From contig CP091734.1 of the NCBI GenBank assembly GCA_022009995.1, positions 62,001 through 126,000 of the forward strand: DNA of 64,000 nt, written 5' to 3'. The stretch is from Clostridiales bacterium (lineage in GTDB: Bacteria > Bacillota > Clostridia > Christensenellales > CAG-917). Made by a program: the position numbers and the translations under genes. Shown here one piece after another: positions 57,409 to 64,000 of the stretch (positions are counted from its first letter, which is position 1; the number at the start of each line of letters is the position of its first letter). The notes under the pieces were generated by a model. That model had not been told where the DNA came from and did not search any database. It saw nothing but the letters and a program-made list of their open reading frames with translations.

Positions 57409-57582
57409 ATGGAACTTTCGCGGCTCAACGTCATTGAACTCACAAATCTTGCCCTATCCGTTGCGACGATACTGACGCGCGACCTTACCGTGTCCGAGAC
57501 GGAATGTCTTTTGAAATTCCTTTGCATCGTGCGCGACGATATATCGCTCATACTTTGCGACAAACGCAACGACAAGTCCTGA
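57409..57582 (+). CDS. Possible small protein of 57 residues
   Basis: Reads MELSRLNVIELTNLALSVAT at its start, ends LILCDKRNDKS. Alternating polar and hydrophobic residues suggest two short helices. It reminds me of small clostridial proteins of the DUF6774 kind, but the likeness is weak. No clear ribosome site. It could be chance. Confidence 0.3.
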   Translation: MELSRLNVIELTNLALSVATILTRDLTVSETECLLKFLCIVRDDISLILCDKRNDKS

Positions 57583-57593
57583 TACGTTACCAC

Positions 57594-57860
57594 TTCCGTA
57601 CGAAGTACTCTGTCATTGCGAGGCATTGACCATTGTTCCATTCCGTACGAAGTACTCTGTCATTGCGAGCGAAAATACGGGGACCCCGCGGGATACTGTG
57701 TACCCGTGGGGAAAAGGAGTATGCAAGCATAAGACAGGCGATTGTCGCTTGCGACGATTGACTGGTCAAAAACGAAGCATACGACGTGTGGCAATCGCCC
57801 GGAAGGGAATCCTTTTCATAAAACCCGCGCAAGATACTTTTGTGCTTGCGTAGATAAAGG
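57594..57860. repeat. Cluster of dispersed intergenic repeats
   Basis: TTCCGTACGAAGTACT...TGTCATTGCGAG occurs twice (57594-57622 and 57641-57669). It is followed by a palindromic GGGGACCCC block and a unit GGCAATCGCCCGGAAGGG plus AATCCTTTTCATAAAACCC (57786-57853). Related units are at 58654-58714 (inverted), 58767-58849 and 61793-61915. Confidence 0.75.
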
Positions 57861-58026
57861 CGCAGTGTGCGCCGCTGTCAAATTGACATTCATCACTGTC
57901 AATTATTACGACTTGCAAAAAAAATTGATTTTCAAAAAAATCTTAAAAAAATTTGAACTCAACAAAACGAAAAACGGCGGGTTTCCAAAATCGGATTTTC
58001 CGTTTCGCCCTGAAAACACGTCGGTT

Positions 58027-58055
58027 TTGACAAAACGTCGGCGGTTTTGTATAAT
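58027..58055 (+). promoter_or_regulatory. Consensus promoter of the first pilin-like gene
   Basis: TTGACA at 58027, 17-bp spacer, TATAAT at 58050: a perfect match. The ATG begins six bases after the -10 box, so transcription should start at or next to the start codon. Confidence 0.8.
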
Positions 58056-58061
58056 AAAATT

Positions 58062-58573
58062 ATGAAATCCGATAAAAAAGGTTTCACTCTTGTGGAGCTT
58101 ATCGTCGTAATTGCGATTATGGCGGTGCTTGCCGGCGTCGTTTCGGGCGCAACCGTGGGCATTCTCAACAAGAAAACCGACGAAGTCAACTACATATACA
58201 ACGGAAAGCAAATTTCTGCACAAATCGTTTCGTGGGCGCAGGAAGTCGTTGAACGCCCTGCGTTCTTCACCGAACTTACGGGGATCGAAATCGACGTGAC
58301 AGATCTTTGTTGTATGGCAGTATCGACGCAATATGGACGGACGCGTACTCGGAAGCCGCTTACAATACCCTGAAAAACAGGTTTTCGTCCTTAAAATGGG
58401 CTGATTCGTACGGCGTTCCCGAAAAAAAGGGGACTTTTTCCGCCGATTTTAACACGGAGCAAAAAGCGATTTATCTTTATTACAAGGGAAAATCGCAAGA
58501 ATATCGTGAAGTATATTACAAAATTTACCTGAGCGGTGAAAACGTCGTCACCGAAAAAGGCACAGGATTTTAA
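58062..58573 (+). CDS. Type IV pilin-like protein 1 (frame broken once)
   Basis: About 170 residues. The prepilin leader MKSDKKG precedes FTLVELIVVIAIMAVLAGVV, the class III prepilin signal (cleavage after Gly, Glu at +5). The C-terminal domain includes YGSIDAIWTDAYSEAAYNTL and YYKGKSQEYREVYYKIYL. A missing T at 58306-58308 breaks the frame; repaired, it reads DLLLYGSIDAIWTD. It has no ribosome site because the message is probably leaderless. Pilus or pseudopilus subunit; PilT at 19-20 kb may serve it. Confidence 0.78.
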
Positions 58574-58574
58574 C

Positions 58575-58603
58575 GATAAAGCGATAAATGTTATCGCTTT
58601 ATC
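58575..58603 (+). terminator. Hairpin after pilin-like gene 1
   Basis: GATAAAGCGATAA / TTATCGCTTTATC, 13 bp, three-base loop, directly after the stop codon. It lacks a T run. Confidence 0.5.
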
Positions 58604-58653
58604 CGAGTTATATTTGCCTTTCGTCAACGCACTCTGTCATTACAATGCGGTTG

Positions 58654-58849
58654 CCCTTCCGGGAGATTGCCACGCTACGCTCGCAATGACACAGTACTTC
58701 GTACGGAATGGAACAATTTTTGTTTACTGAAAAGTAATAGCACATTTAACATACGCTCTTTATATTGTTCCGTGCAACGCACTCTATGTCATTGCGAGGA
58801 GCGTAGCGACGTGGCAATCTCCCGGAAGGGAATCCTTTTCATAAAACCC
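58654..58849. repeat. Dispersed intergenic repeats, one inverted and one direct unit
   Basis: 58654-58714 is an inverted copy (TTCCGTACGAAGTACT, TGTCATTGCGAG, GTGGCAATCTCCCGGAAGGG when read on the minus strand). 58767-58849 is a direct copy with GAGCGTAGCGAC between CATTGCGAG and GTGGCAATC, so the halves can pair. No gene seen between 58604 and 58980. Confidence 0.75.
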
Positions 58850-58981
58850 AAAACTATAAACTCCATTTTTATCCGCTTTCACCAACTTCCGCACCTGTTC
58901 AACACCACTGTTTATCAATACGTCATTATTCAATCCGTCGTTATATATGAGAGCAAGAGTGTCATTTTGACAGCATAATGA

Positions 58982-59004
58982 AAAACACCGAAATTCGGTG
59001 TTTT
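58982..59004 (-). terminator. Terminator of malQ
   Basis: AAAACACCGAA / TTCGGTGTTTT stem with T-rich tail on the minus strand. Confidence 0.75.
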
Positions 59005-59022
59005 CGTTTTTTGTAATATCCC

Positions 59023-60483
59023 TTATTTATTCTTTGCTCGGCTATTTGAACATCTGTTTTTAACGTACTTTCTTATGCGGTTTTTCACCTTTGCGTAATT
59101 TTTCGGCAGGACGTATTTCCAATTCCCGTCGTTCGTCCCCGGGGTATTCATTCTCGCCTCCGAGCCCTGCAACAGATAGTCCTGCATAGGCACGATGACG
59201 AATTTCGCGCGGGAGCGCATTACCTTTTTGAAAGCTTTATCAAAGACGTTCTCGTCGGTTGCGCCGAGGGTTTTTTTGACGTACTCTTTTGTGCCGTCAC
59301 CCTGCGCGTCGTACCAACCTTTCAGCGTATCGTTGTCGTGCGTGCCGGTGTAATAGACGGTGTTATACTTCACGTTTTCCGGCAGATGCTCGTTATCGCT
59401 CTTGCCGTCGAAAGCGAACTGAAAGACTTTCATTCCGGGGAAGCCGGTACGTTTCACAAGGCGGCGCACCTTGTCGGTGATAATTCCGAGGTCCTCGGCG
59501 ATGATTCTGCCGTCGAGGTCAAGCCCGTCGAAGATTTTCGTGCCGACGCCCTTCACCCACCTGCCGATTTTTGCGGTTTTCGCGCCTGACGGCACGGCGT
59601 AGTAGCTTTCAAACGCGCGGAAGTGGTCGATGCGGATTTTGTCGAAGAATTGCAACTGATGCAGCAAGCGGTGATGCCACCACAAAAAGCCGTCCGCCTG
59701 CTGTTTTTTCCAGTCGTACAGCGGATTGCCCCACAGTTGCCCGTCGGCGGAGAAATAATCGGGCGGCACGCCGGCGACCTCTTTCGGGCGCATATTTTTG
59801 TCAAGCCTGAATATTTCGGGGTGCGCCCAGACGTCCGCGCTGTCGTACGCGACGTAGATGGGAATATCGCCGATAAGCGCGACGTTTTTGGATTTTGCGT
59901 AGTCTTTAAGCGCGGTCAATTCGCGAAAGAACTCGAACTGTAAAAACCGCCAGAAATCGCACTCGTCCTGAAACGCGGCGATTTTTTCGTCGGACAGCGT
60001 ATCGCGCCGTCTTTCGTCCTTTTCCCACGTATCGAACGACGAAAACCCGTTTTTGACTTTGAGCGCCATAAACAGCGCGAAGTCGTCCAGCCAATATTCG
60101 TTATTTTCAAGAAACTTTGAATAATCGGAATTTTTTTGAAATCTTTTGAACGCGCAGCGCAGCACGTCGTATCGCGAGTTAAAAATTTCGGCGTAGTCAA
60201 GCGATTTTGTTTTGGCGCGTTTTGCCTCGTTTTCCGTCAAAAGCCCGTGTTTAACAAGCGTATTTATATCAATAAAGTACGGATTCCCCGCAAATGCCGA
60301 CGGCGACTGATACGGGCTGTCGCCGAAAGACGTTGGCGATAACGGCAGCGTTTGCCAGAAATCGACCTTCGCGTCCGCCAAAAAATCGACAAAAGAAAAC
60401 GCGCCCTCGGACAGCGCGCCGACGCCGTATTCAGACGGCAGACTTCCTATATGCAAAAGCACCCCGTTGAACTTTTCTTTCAC
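59023..60483 (-). CDS. malQ: 4-alpha-glucanotransferase (amylomaltase)
   Basis: Moves maltooligosaccharide units between glucans, in maltose or glycogen use. About 486 residues, GH77 family, intact. GVLLHIGSLPSEYGVG, FWQTLPLSPT, the nucleophile Asp in RIDHFRAFESYYAVP, the acid Glu in IIAEDLGIIT and YTGTHDNDTLKGW are all present. I start at the GTG at 60483: GAGGAGG lies ten bases before, and GTGA overlaps the stop of the HExxH gene. A start further upstream would run through that gene. Confidence 0.92.
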   Translation of the reverse strand: MKEKFNGVLLHIGSLPSEYGVGALSEGAFSFVDFLADAKVDFWQTLPLSPTSFGDSPYQSPSAFAGNPYFIDINTLVKHGLLTENEAKRAKTKSLDYAEIFNSRYDVLRCAFKRFQKNSDYSKFLENNEYWLDDFALFMALKVKNGFSSFDTWEKDERRRDTLSDEKIAAFQDECDFWRFLQFEFFRELTALKDYAKSKNVALIGDIPIYVAYDSADVWAHPEIFRLDKNMRPKEVAGVPPDYFSADGQLWGNPLYDWKKQQADGFLWWHHRLLHQLQFFDKIRIDHFRAFESYYAVPSGAKTAKIGRWVKGVGTKIFDGLDLDGRIIAEDLGIITDKVRRLVKRTGFPGMKVFQFAFDGKSDNEHLPENVKYNTVYYTGTHDNDTLKGWYDAQGDGTKEYVKKTLGATDENVFDKAFKKVMRSRAKFVIVPMQDYLLQGSEARMNTPGTNDGNWKYVLPKNYAKVKNRIRKYVKNRCSNSRAKNK

Positions 60484-60914
60484 TTGTGCGGGGCCTCCTC
60501 GTGCGTGACCGCCTCGCCGAGCCTGTTCGCCCAGCTTTCGCAATACAGGTCGTAATAGGATTTATTATTATCCTGTCTATAAGCAATGCACTTCTTGTTG
60601 TTGCACCATATAAACGACGGAATCCCGACGACAAACAGATACAGCGGCCCCAGAATCAGCGACTGAATGGTATGGCCGTACTCATGCACGGACACGGTTT
60701 TTTTGTACTCATCGCCGCGCTTGCCGTTGATGAAGATAAACGCGCCCAACGACACGCCGCCCCAATCGCCCTCGTGGAAGGTCAGGATTGCGCCGTGGTA
60801 ATAGGCGTGCTCGCACCTGATATTTTTCAGGAAAAGCAAAAAGCCCAGGACGTTCTGAATCGCGCCCCAGGTGAACTGTAAAACCAGGTAAAAAAACTGC
60901 AAGATATATTTCAT
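60480..60914 (-). CDS. Membrane protein with HEYGH metalloprotease-like motif
   Basis: 144 residues, intact. Two or three membrane segments (YLVLQFTWGAIQNVLGFLLF and LILGPLYLFVVGIPSFIW) flank VSVHEYGHTIQ, an HExxH zinc motif. A third conserved-looking block near the end has YCESWANRLGE, whose Glu could be the third metal ligand. Too small for known site-2 proteases. Role unknown. It lies between a pilin-like gene and malQ with tight spacing, so the three are probably co-transcribed. Confidence 0.65.
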   Translation of the reverse strand: MKYILQFFYLVLQFTWGAIQNVLGFLLFLKNIRCEHAYYHGAILTFHEGDWGGVSLGAFIFINGKRGDEYKKTVSVHEYGHTIQSLILGPLYLFVVGIPSFIWCNNKKCIAYRQDNNKSYYDLYCESWANRLGEAVTHEEAPHK

Positions 60915-60932
60915 AATAGCATTACTTTGTTC

Positions 60933-61609
60933 TTATTTTGAACGTATAGCGGATGGGAGTGCCCTTGTTGGTCTGATAGGCGCGGTTAAGTTGCGGATTT
61001 GTCGTCGGATCTTTCGTGACGTAGTCAAGCGTCGCCGTTGGAACCTCTTTCCGCCGTCCCAAGCCGCGAACTTATTCTTGTCGTTGTGGTAACTGACGAT
61101 GAGATAATATTCGATATCGGCGTTACTATTCGCCGGATCCGTGACGCCCACAACCTGAATGACGATATAAGGATTTTTGTTGTCCGCGCTGACAAAGGAA
61201 CTGCGTTCCACCGCGTTGCAGCCGTCCGGCACAAGGACCTTATCCTGCCCCGACGCATCGGGATCGTAGTATTTGACGGGAATGTCCAGCCCTATGACGG
61301 TCTGATAAATGCGCTTGCACACCATTGCGGAATACGTGACGTACCACCCGTTCGTGCCGTTGTTCACGTCTTCTTTGCGCGGATCCGGCTTGTTGGGATA
61401 AATATGCTGCCCCGAAAGGTACGTAACCGCCGCGATCGAGTTCCTGTACATAGTCTGCGTGTCGGTTTCGGCGGCGCTCTTCTGACGGCGTTTGTCGTGA
61501 CGTAAACGGCAGGCGTAACCGCCGCGGCAAGAATCGCCATAATGGCAATGGTCACGATAAGTTCAACGAGCGTAAAGCCTTTTTTATTTTTGAAAACACG
61601 CCTTTTCAT
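60933..61609 (-). CDS. Type IV pilin-like protein 2 (frame broken twice)
   Basis: About 225 residues. Prepilin leader KRRVFKNKKG, then FTLVELIVTIAIMAILAAAV, and a globular C-terminus with YVTYSAMVCKRIYQT and PYIVIQVVGVTDPANSNADI. Breaks at 61491-61493 and 61048-61050 (each a missing A) restore TTKRRQKSAAETDTQTMY and GGKEVPTATLDYVTKD, ending IRYTFKIRTK. Minor-pilin or major-pilin status is unknown. It heads the unit with the HExxH protein and malQ. Confidence 0.78.
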
Positions 61610-62037
61610 ACTTATATAATTATACTACTTCGCGCGTACAGTGTCAATATATTATTTTTTCATTATCATTCTACTATTTCTCACAAAATAAGGATTTGTC
61701 GCAGTGTGATAGCGACAGCACGCTGTCGCAACGCGCCCGTCGGGCGCACATCACTGCAACGCAACATCGCGTGTCGAAGACACACATCGCTTATTCCACT
61801 GCGTGCGAAGCACTTAATGTCATTGCGAGAAGTTGCTTGCAACGCCGTGGCAATCTCCCGGAAGGGAATCCTTGTTATAAAACCCACGCAAGATACTTTT
61901 GTACTTGCGTGGAGAAAAAGGAGCACACAAGCAAAAGAGTGAGCATTATTGCTTGCAATAATGTGATTTCAAAGTGCAGTGTGCGACGAGTTGTCCAAAT
62001 CAAACATTGAAATAATTATAGTGGAGGATTAACATAA
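61610..62037. repeat. Intergenic hairpin array and dispersed repeat between divergent pilin genes
   Basis: No gene seen. 61706-61793 holds short hairpins (GCCC-GTC-GGGC, GTGTC-GAA-GACAC) joined by ACATCGC linkers. 61793-61915 is a full copy of the dispersed CATTGCGAG / CCCGGAAGGG repeat, including the AAGATACTTTTGTACTTGCG tail. Confidence 0.65.
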
Positions 62038-62511
62038 ATGTTAAAACTTAGAAAAAACAAAAAGGGCTTTACGCTCGTTGAACTTATCGTCGTAATCGCA
62101 ATCATGGCAGTCCTTGCAGGCGTTGTGGCTGGTGTTACGGTATCACAACTTAATAAACAAACCGACAAAACAGGTCAATCACAGGCAAACACTATCGCAC
62201 AATTCCTTTCTCAATGCGCATTAACAGGTGAAGGCGATGAGAAAATTACCACGGATACCGAAGGAACTGATGGAGCAATTACAACCGCATTTGATCAAGA
62301 CGCATTAACTGCACTTTTGAGCAAACAGTATTCATCTGCAAGCATTAAAGTAGGTGAAGATGGTGGCAGAGGAACGGTCAAAGTGTCTATTGTAACGGCA
62401 GAAGGCGATAATAAAGGTAAAATTGAAATATATTATCAAGGCAAACAAAGCGGAACGACCGGCGATGTAACATATTATGTTGCAGTCGATGGAACAATTA
62501 CGAAAGCTTAA
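62038..62511 (+). CDS. Type IV pilin-like protein 3
   Basis: 157 residues, intact. LRKNKKG leader, then FTLVELIVVIAIMAVLAGVV and SQLNKQTDKT, with a small Gly/Thr-rich C-terminal domain (GKIEIYYQGKQSG, VTYYVAVDGTITKA). GGAGG precedes the ATG. Its first 125 bases contain a 41-bp block (62081-62121) identical to the inverted gene at the window end, and its terminator is identical to that gene's terminator. Confidence 0.85.
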   Translation: MLKLRKNKKGFTLVELIVVIAIMAVLAGVVAGVTVSQLNKQTDKTGQSQANTIAQFLSQCALTGEGDEKITTDTEGTDGAITTAFDQDALTALLSKQYSSASIKVGEDGGRGTVKVSIVTAEGDNKGKIEIYYQGKQSGTTGDVTYYVAVDGTITKA

Positions 62512-62538
62512 TAGTTTACCAAATTAGCAAATATAAAC

Positions 62539-62571
62539 AAAGCGAGGCAAACGCCTCGCTTTAATTTTTTC
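62539..62571 (+). terminator. Terminator of pilin-like gene 3
   Basis: AAAGCGAGGC-AAAC-GCCTCGCTTT then AATTTTTT. Confidence 0.85.
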
Positions 62572-62590
62572 TCGTTATGATATTTGCTTA

Positions 62591-62619
62591 TTGAAATTTA
62601 ATACGATGTGCGTTATAAT
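62591..62619 (+). promoter_or_regulatory. Promoter of the AbiTii-type gene
   Basis: TTGAAA at 62591, 17-bp spacer, TATAAT at 62614. Confidence 0.7.
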
Positions 62620-62648
62620 ATATGCAAGACGAAATAAGGGGTTTTAAT

Positions 62649-63419
62649 ATGGCAAAAAGTACTATAATTAAGCAACTTGTAAATAATGAAGTCTCGCTCA
62701 CTGTTGTACTAAATCGCATATATGTTTTAGCTGATGATATAGGCAATCAGGAAGTCAAAGACTGGGTTTCACACGAACTAATGGGCTACTCTGATGAAAA
62801 TCAACTTCCAGAATATAGAGTTTTTTCAAGTTGTATCTTACGATATTCAGGACAAAATGGAACTTATGTTGTAAATGATTATCCTCTTCCCCTTTCATAT
62901 TTAAGTATTCAAACTATAAATAAAATTAGGCAACACAAAATAAATGCGCCTTTGTTCGAGATTGAAAATAATGCAAAAGATGTTGATGGATTATTAGCTC
63001 TTGATAGGACGGATTTAGCAGGCGAGGTTCAAAAAAACTCACGTGTCGGTCTATTATCCGTTGACTGTTTGGCAATACGACAGGTAATCCCCTCTACAAT
63101 GTTCGCAAGAATTATAAACGCTATTTCAAGGATCGCACTAGATTTGCTTTTAGAATTAGAAAGTGTCTATGGAAAATTGGACGATTTGGATATTGGTTCT
63201 GAAATTATTAACAAAACCAAGAGAAAACAGCTGGACGAAAACTTGAATTGTATTATATCGTGCAAAAAAATTAATGTTACCAACTCAAACATAGGTAGCG
63301 GAAGTAATACAGCAACAAAGTCAACGGAACTCGATACAAATGTCAATGTTTCATTAAACGGCAACAAGAAAAAGTTTAGCTGGCTTTGCAAACTTTTTAA
63401 GAAAATAAAAGGTTGTTAA
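62649..63419 (+). CDS. AbiTii-domain protein (abortive-infection-type)
   Basis: About 256 residues. STIIKQLVNNEVSLTVVLNR, then DIGNQEVKDWVSHELMGYS and LPEYRVF near the N-terminus fit the AbiTii domain, the toxin-like half of type II abortive-infection systems. The C-terminus is Asn/Ser/Thr-rich with a basic end (KKFSWLCKLFKKIKGC). Start at 62649 with AAGGGG upstream; an earlier ATG lies at the predicted start of transcription. Codons are clearly more AT-rich than neighbours, suggesting recent acquisition. No partner antitoxin gene is visible. Activity against phage is inferred from the family. Confidence 0.72.
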   Translation: MAKSTIIKQLVNNEVSLTVVLNRIYVLADDIGNQEVKDWVSHELMGYSDENQLPEYRVFSSCILRYSGQNGTYVVNDYPLPLSYLSIQTINKIRQHKINAPLFEIENNAKDVDGLLALDRTDLAGEVQKNSRVGLLSVDCLAIRQVIPSTMFARIINAISRIALDLLLELESVYGKLDDLDIGSEIINKTKRKQLDENLNCIISCKKINVTNSNIGSGSNTATKSTELDTNVNVSLNGNKKKFSWLCKLFKKIKGC

Positions 63420-63449
63420 ACCACAAATAGAAAACCTTTTTGCAAAACA

Positions 63450-63479
63450 AAAGCGAGGCGTTTGCCTCGCTTTTTTGTC
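63450..63479. terminator. Shared terminator between AbiTii gene and the last pilin-like gene
   Basis: AAAGCGAGGC-GTTT-GCCTCGCTTT then TTTT; it is the exact reverse complement of the hairpin at 62539-62562. Confidence 0.85.
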
Positions 63480-63497
63480 GTTATTTATTTTTGTTTA

Positions 63498-64000
63498 TTA
63501 GTCTGCTAAAACTTCTCCATAAGTGTAATCTGCAAACGGGAATTGATTTTTGCCATTACCTTTTTGTGAGCAGCAGAATCTTACCTTATAGTCGTCACCC
63601 GATTTATACACAACTGCGTAGAATTTATGGTCACCTGCTTTAAAGTTGTCATTACCATAAACTTCTGCTGTAATATCACTATTTTTCACAGGCGCTGTTC
63701 CATTATCGGCGAGTGCTATAACTTTAATTTTGCCATCTTGGTTATTTTCATCAATAAAATCCTTAACCGCGCGAGCAAGCTTAGGTATAGAGTCTATTTT
63801 ATCGCCGGCTGCCCAAGTCCCCTCGTTAGTATCGGCGGGAGCACTAAGTTTGTAATCAATCATAAAACTATGTAAATCCGAAACAAGGGTTTGCGCTTCC
63901 GTTTTTGCGGTGTTGTTGGTTTGTTTATTAAGTTGTGACACGGTAACGCCTGCAATCGTGCCTGCAAGGACTGCCATGATTGCGATTACGACGATAAGTT
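63498..64000 (-). CDS. Type IV pilin-like protein 4, 5' end beyond the window
   Basis: 167 residues visible; the prepilin leader is cut off by the window edge. Begins LIVVIAIMAVLAGTIAGVT, then SQLNKQTNNTAKTEAQTLVS, with a C-terminal domain containing FYAVVYKSGDDYKVRFCCSQ. Its 5' block and terminator match pilin-like gene 3 in opposite orientation, but the C-terminal halves differ. Frame intact. Confidence 0.82.
   Translation of the reverse strand, partial: LIVVIAIMAVLAGTIAGVTVSQLNKQTNNTAKTEAQTLVSDLHSFMIDYKLSAPADTNEGTWAAGDKIDSIPKLARAVKDFIDENNQDGKIKVIALADNGTAPVKNSDITAEVYGNDNFKAGDHKFYAVVYKSGDDYKVRFCCSQKGNGKNQFPFADYTYGEVLAD

Noticed and set aside
57594..62037. CRISPR array
   Set aside because: Repeats are few, irregularly spaced, occur in both directions and lack uniform spacers or cas genes.

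Overview
The window looks like chromosomal DNA of an uncultured, probably gut-associated member of the Clostridia. The evidence is a SpoVT / SpoVB-like / MazG sporulation-type gene order, a Rex repressor, PyrR attenuation, HrcA-type CIRCE control of groESL, rubrerythrin, an EFR1 flavodoxin-ferredoxin, a sodium-pumping decarboxylase, and near-consensus sigma-A promoters (TTGACA, 17 bp, TATAAT). No rRNA, tRNA, insertion sequence, prophage or CRISPR array was seen. A genus cannot be named from the sequence alone.

Layout. 0-1.7 kb: decarboxylase beta/gamma genes behind a yybP-ykoY-type riboswitch. 1.7-5.9 kb: a minus-strand operon (aminotransferase, tyrS, YigZ, ilvE). 6-7.9 kb: NifU-like scaffold plus GGGtGRT protein. 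8-9.8 kb: a two-component system whose kinase has a C-terminal membrane hairpin. 9.8-17.5 kb: EFR1 protein, epimerase, lipoprotein, guaA, a beta-helix-like protein, DUF2804. 17.8-21 kb: M28 peptidase, pilT, ECF S-component. 21.4-25.2 kb: glycolytic operon pgk-tpiA-gpmI. 25.3-31 kb: rex, spoVT, spoVB-like, mazG, dus, trmL. 31-36.8 kb: patB-type enzyme fused to a peroxiredoxin-like domain, dnaX-ybaB-recR, a SPOR-like membrane protein, dCMP deaminase. 37-39.3 kb: groESL, flanked by inverted copies of a 282-bp repeat. 40-45.4 kb: polyamine ABC transporter with its own XRE-cupin regulator. 45.6-50.8 kb: two DUF1508 proteins, upp, and pyrR-uraA behind a PyrR attenuator. 51-57.2 kb: rubrerythrin and a surface protein of about 1,880 residues. 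58-64 kb: four type IV pilin-like genes mixed with dispersed repeats, malQ, an HExxH membrane protein and an AbiTii-type gene.

An important caveat: at least 38 single- or double-base length changes, nearly all in short homopolymer runs, break the reading frames of about twenty otherwise ordinary genes, including essential ones (tyrS, pgk, groEL, dnaX). Each frame resumes in the next frame with full family similarity. I treat these as consensus errors, most likely from uncorrected long reads, and annotate each as one gene with the break position given. They are not called pseudogenes.

The less ordinary content is: (i) a 282-bp multi-stem repeat in three copies whose terminal arms differ in sequence between copies yet stay complementary within each copy; (ii) convergent pilin genes with identical 5' blocks and identical terminators enclosing an AT-rich AbiTii gene, a layout that could allow pilin switching by inversion; (iii) a manganese-type riboswitch ahead of a sodium-pump decarboxylase; (iv) terminators whose descending arm carries the next gene's Shine-Dalgarno; (v) an aminotransferase-peroxiredoxin fusion and a kinase with reversed membrane topology.
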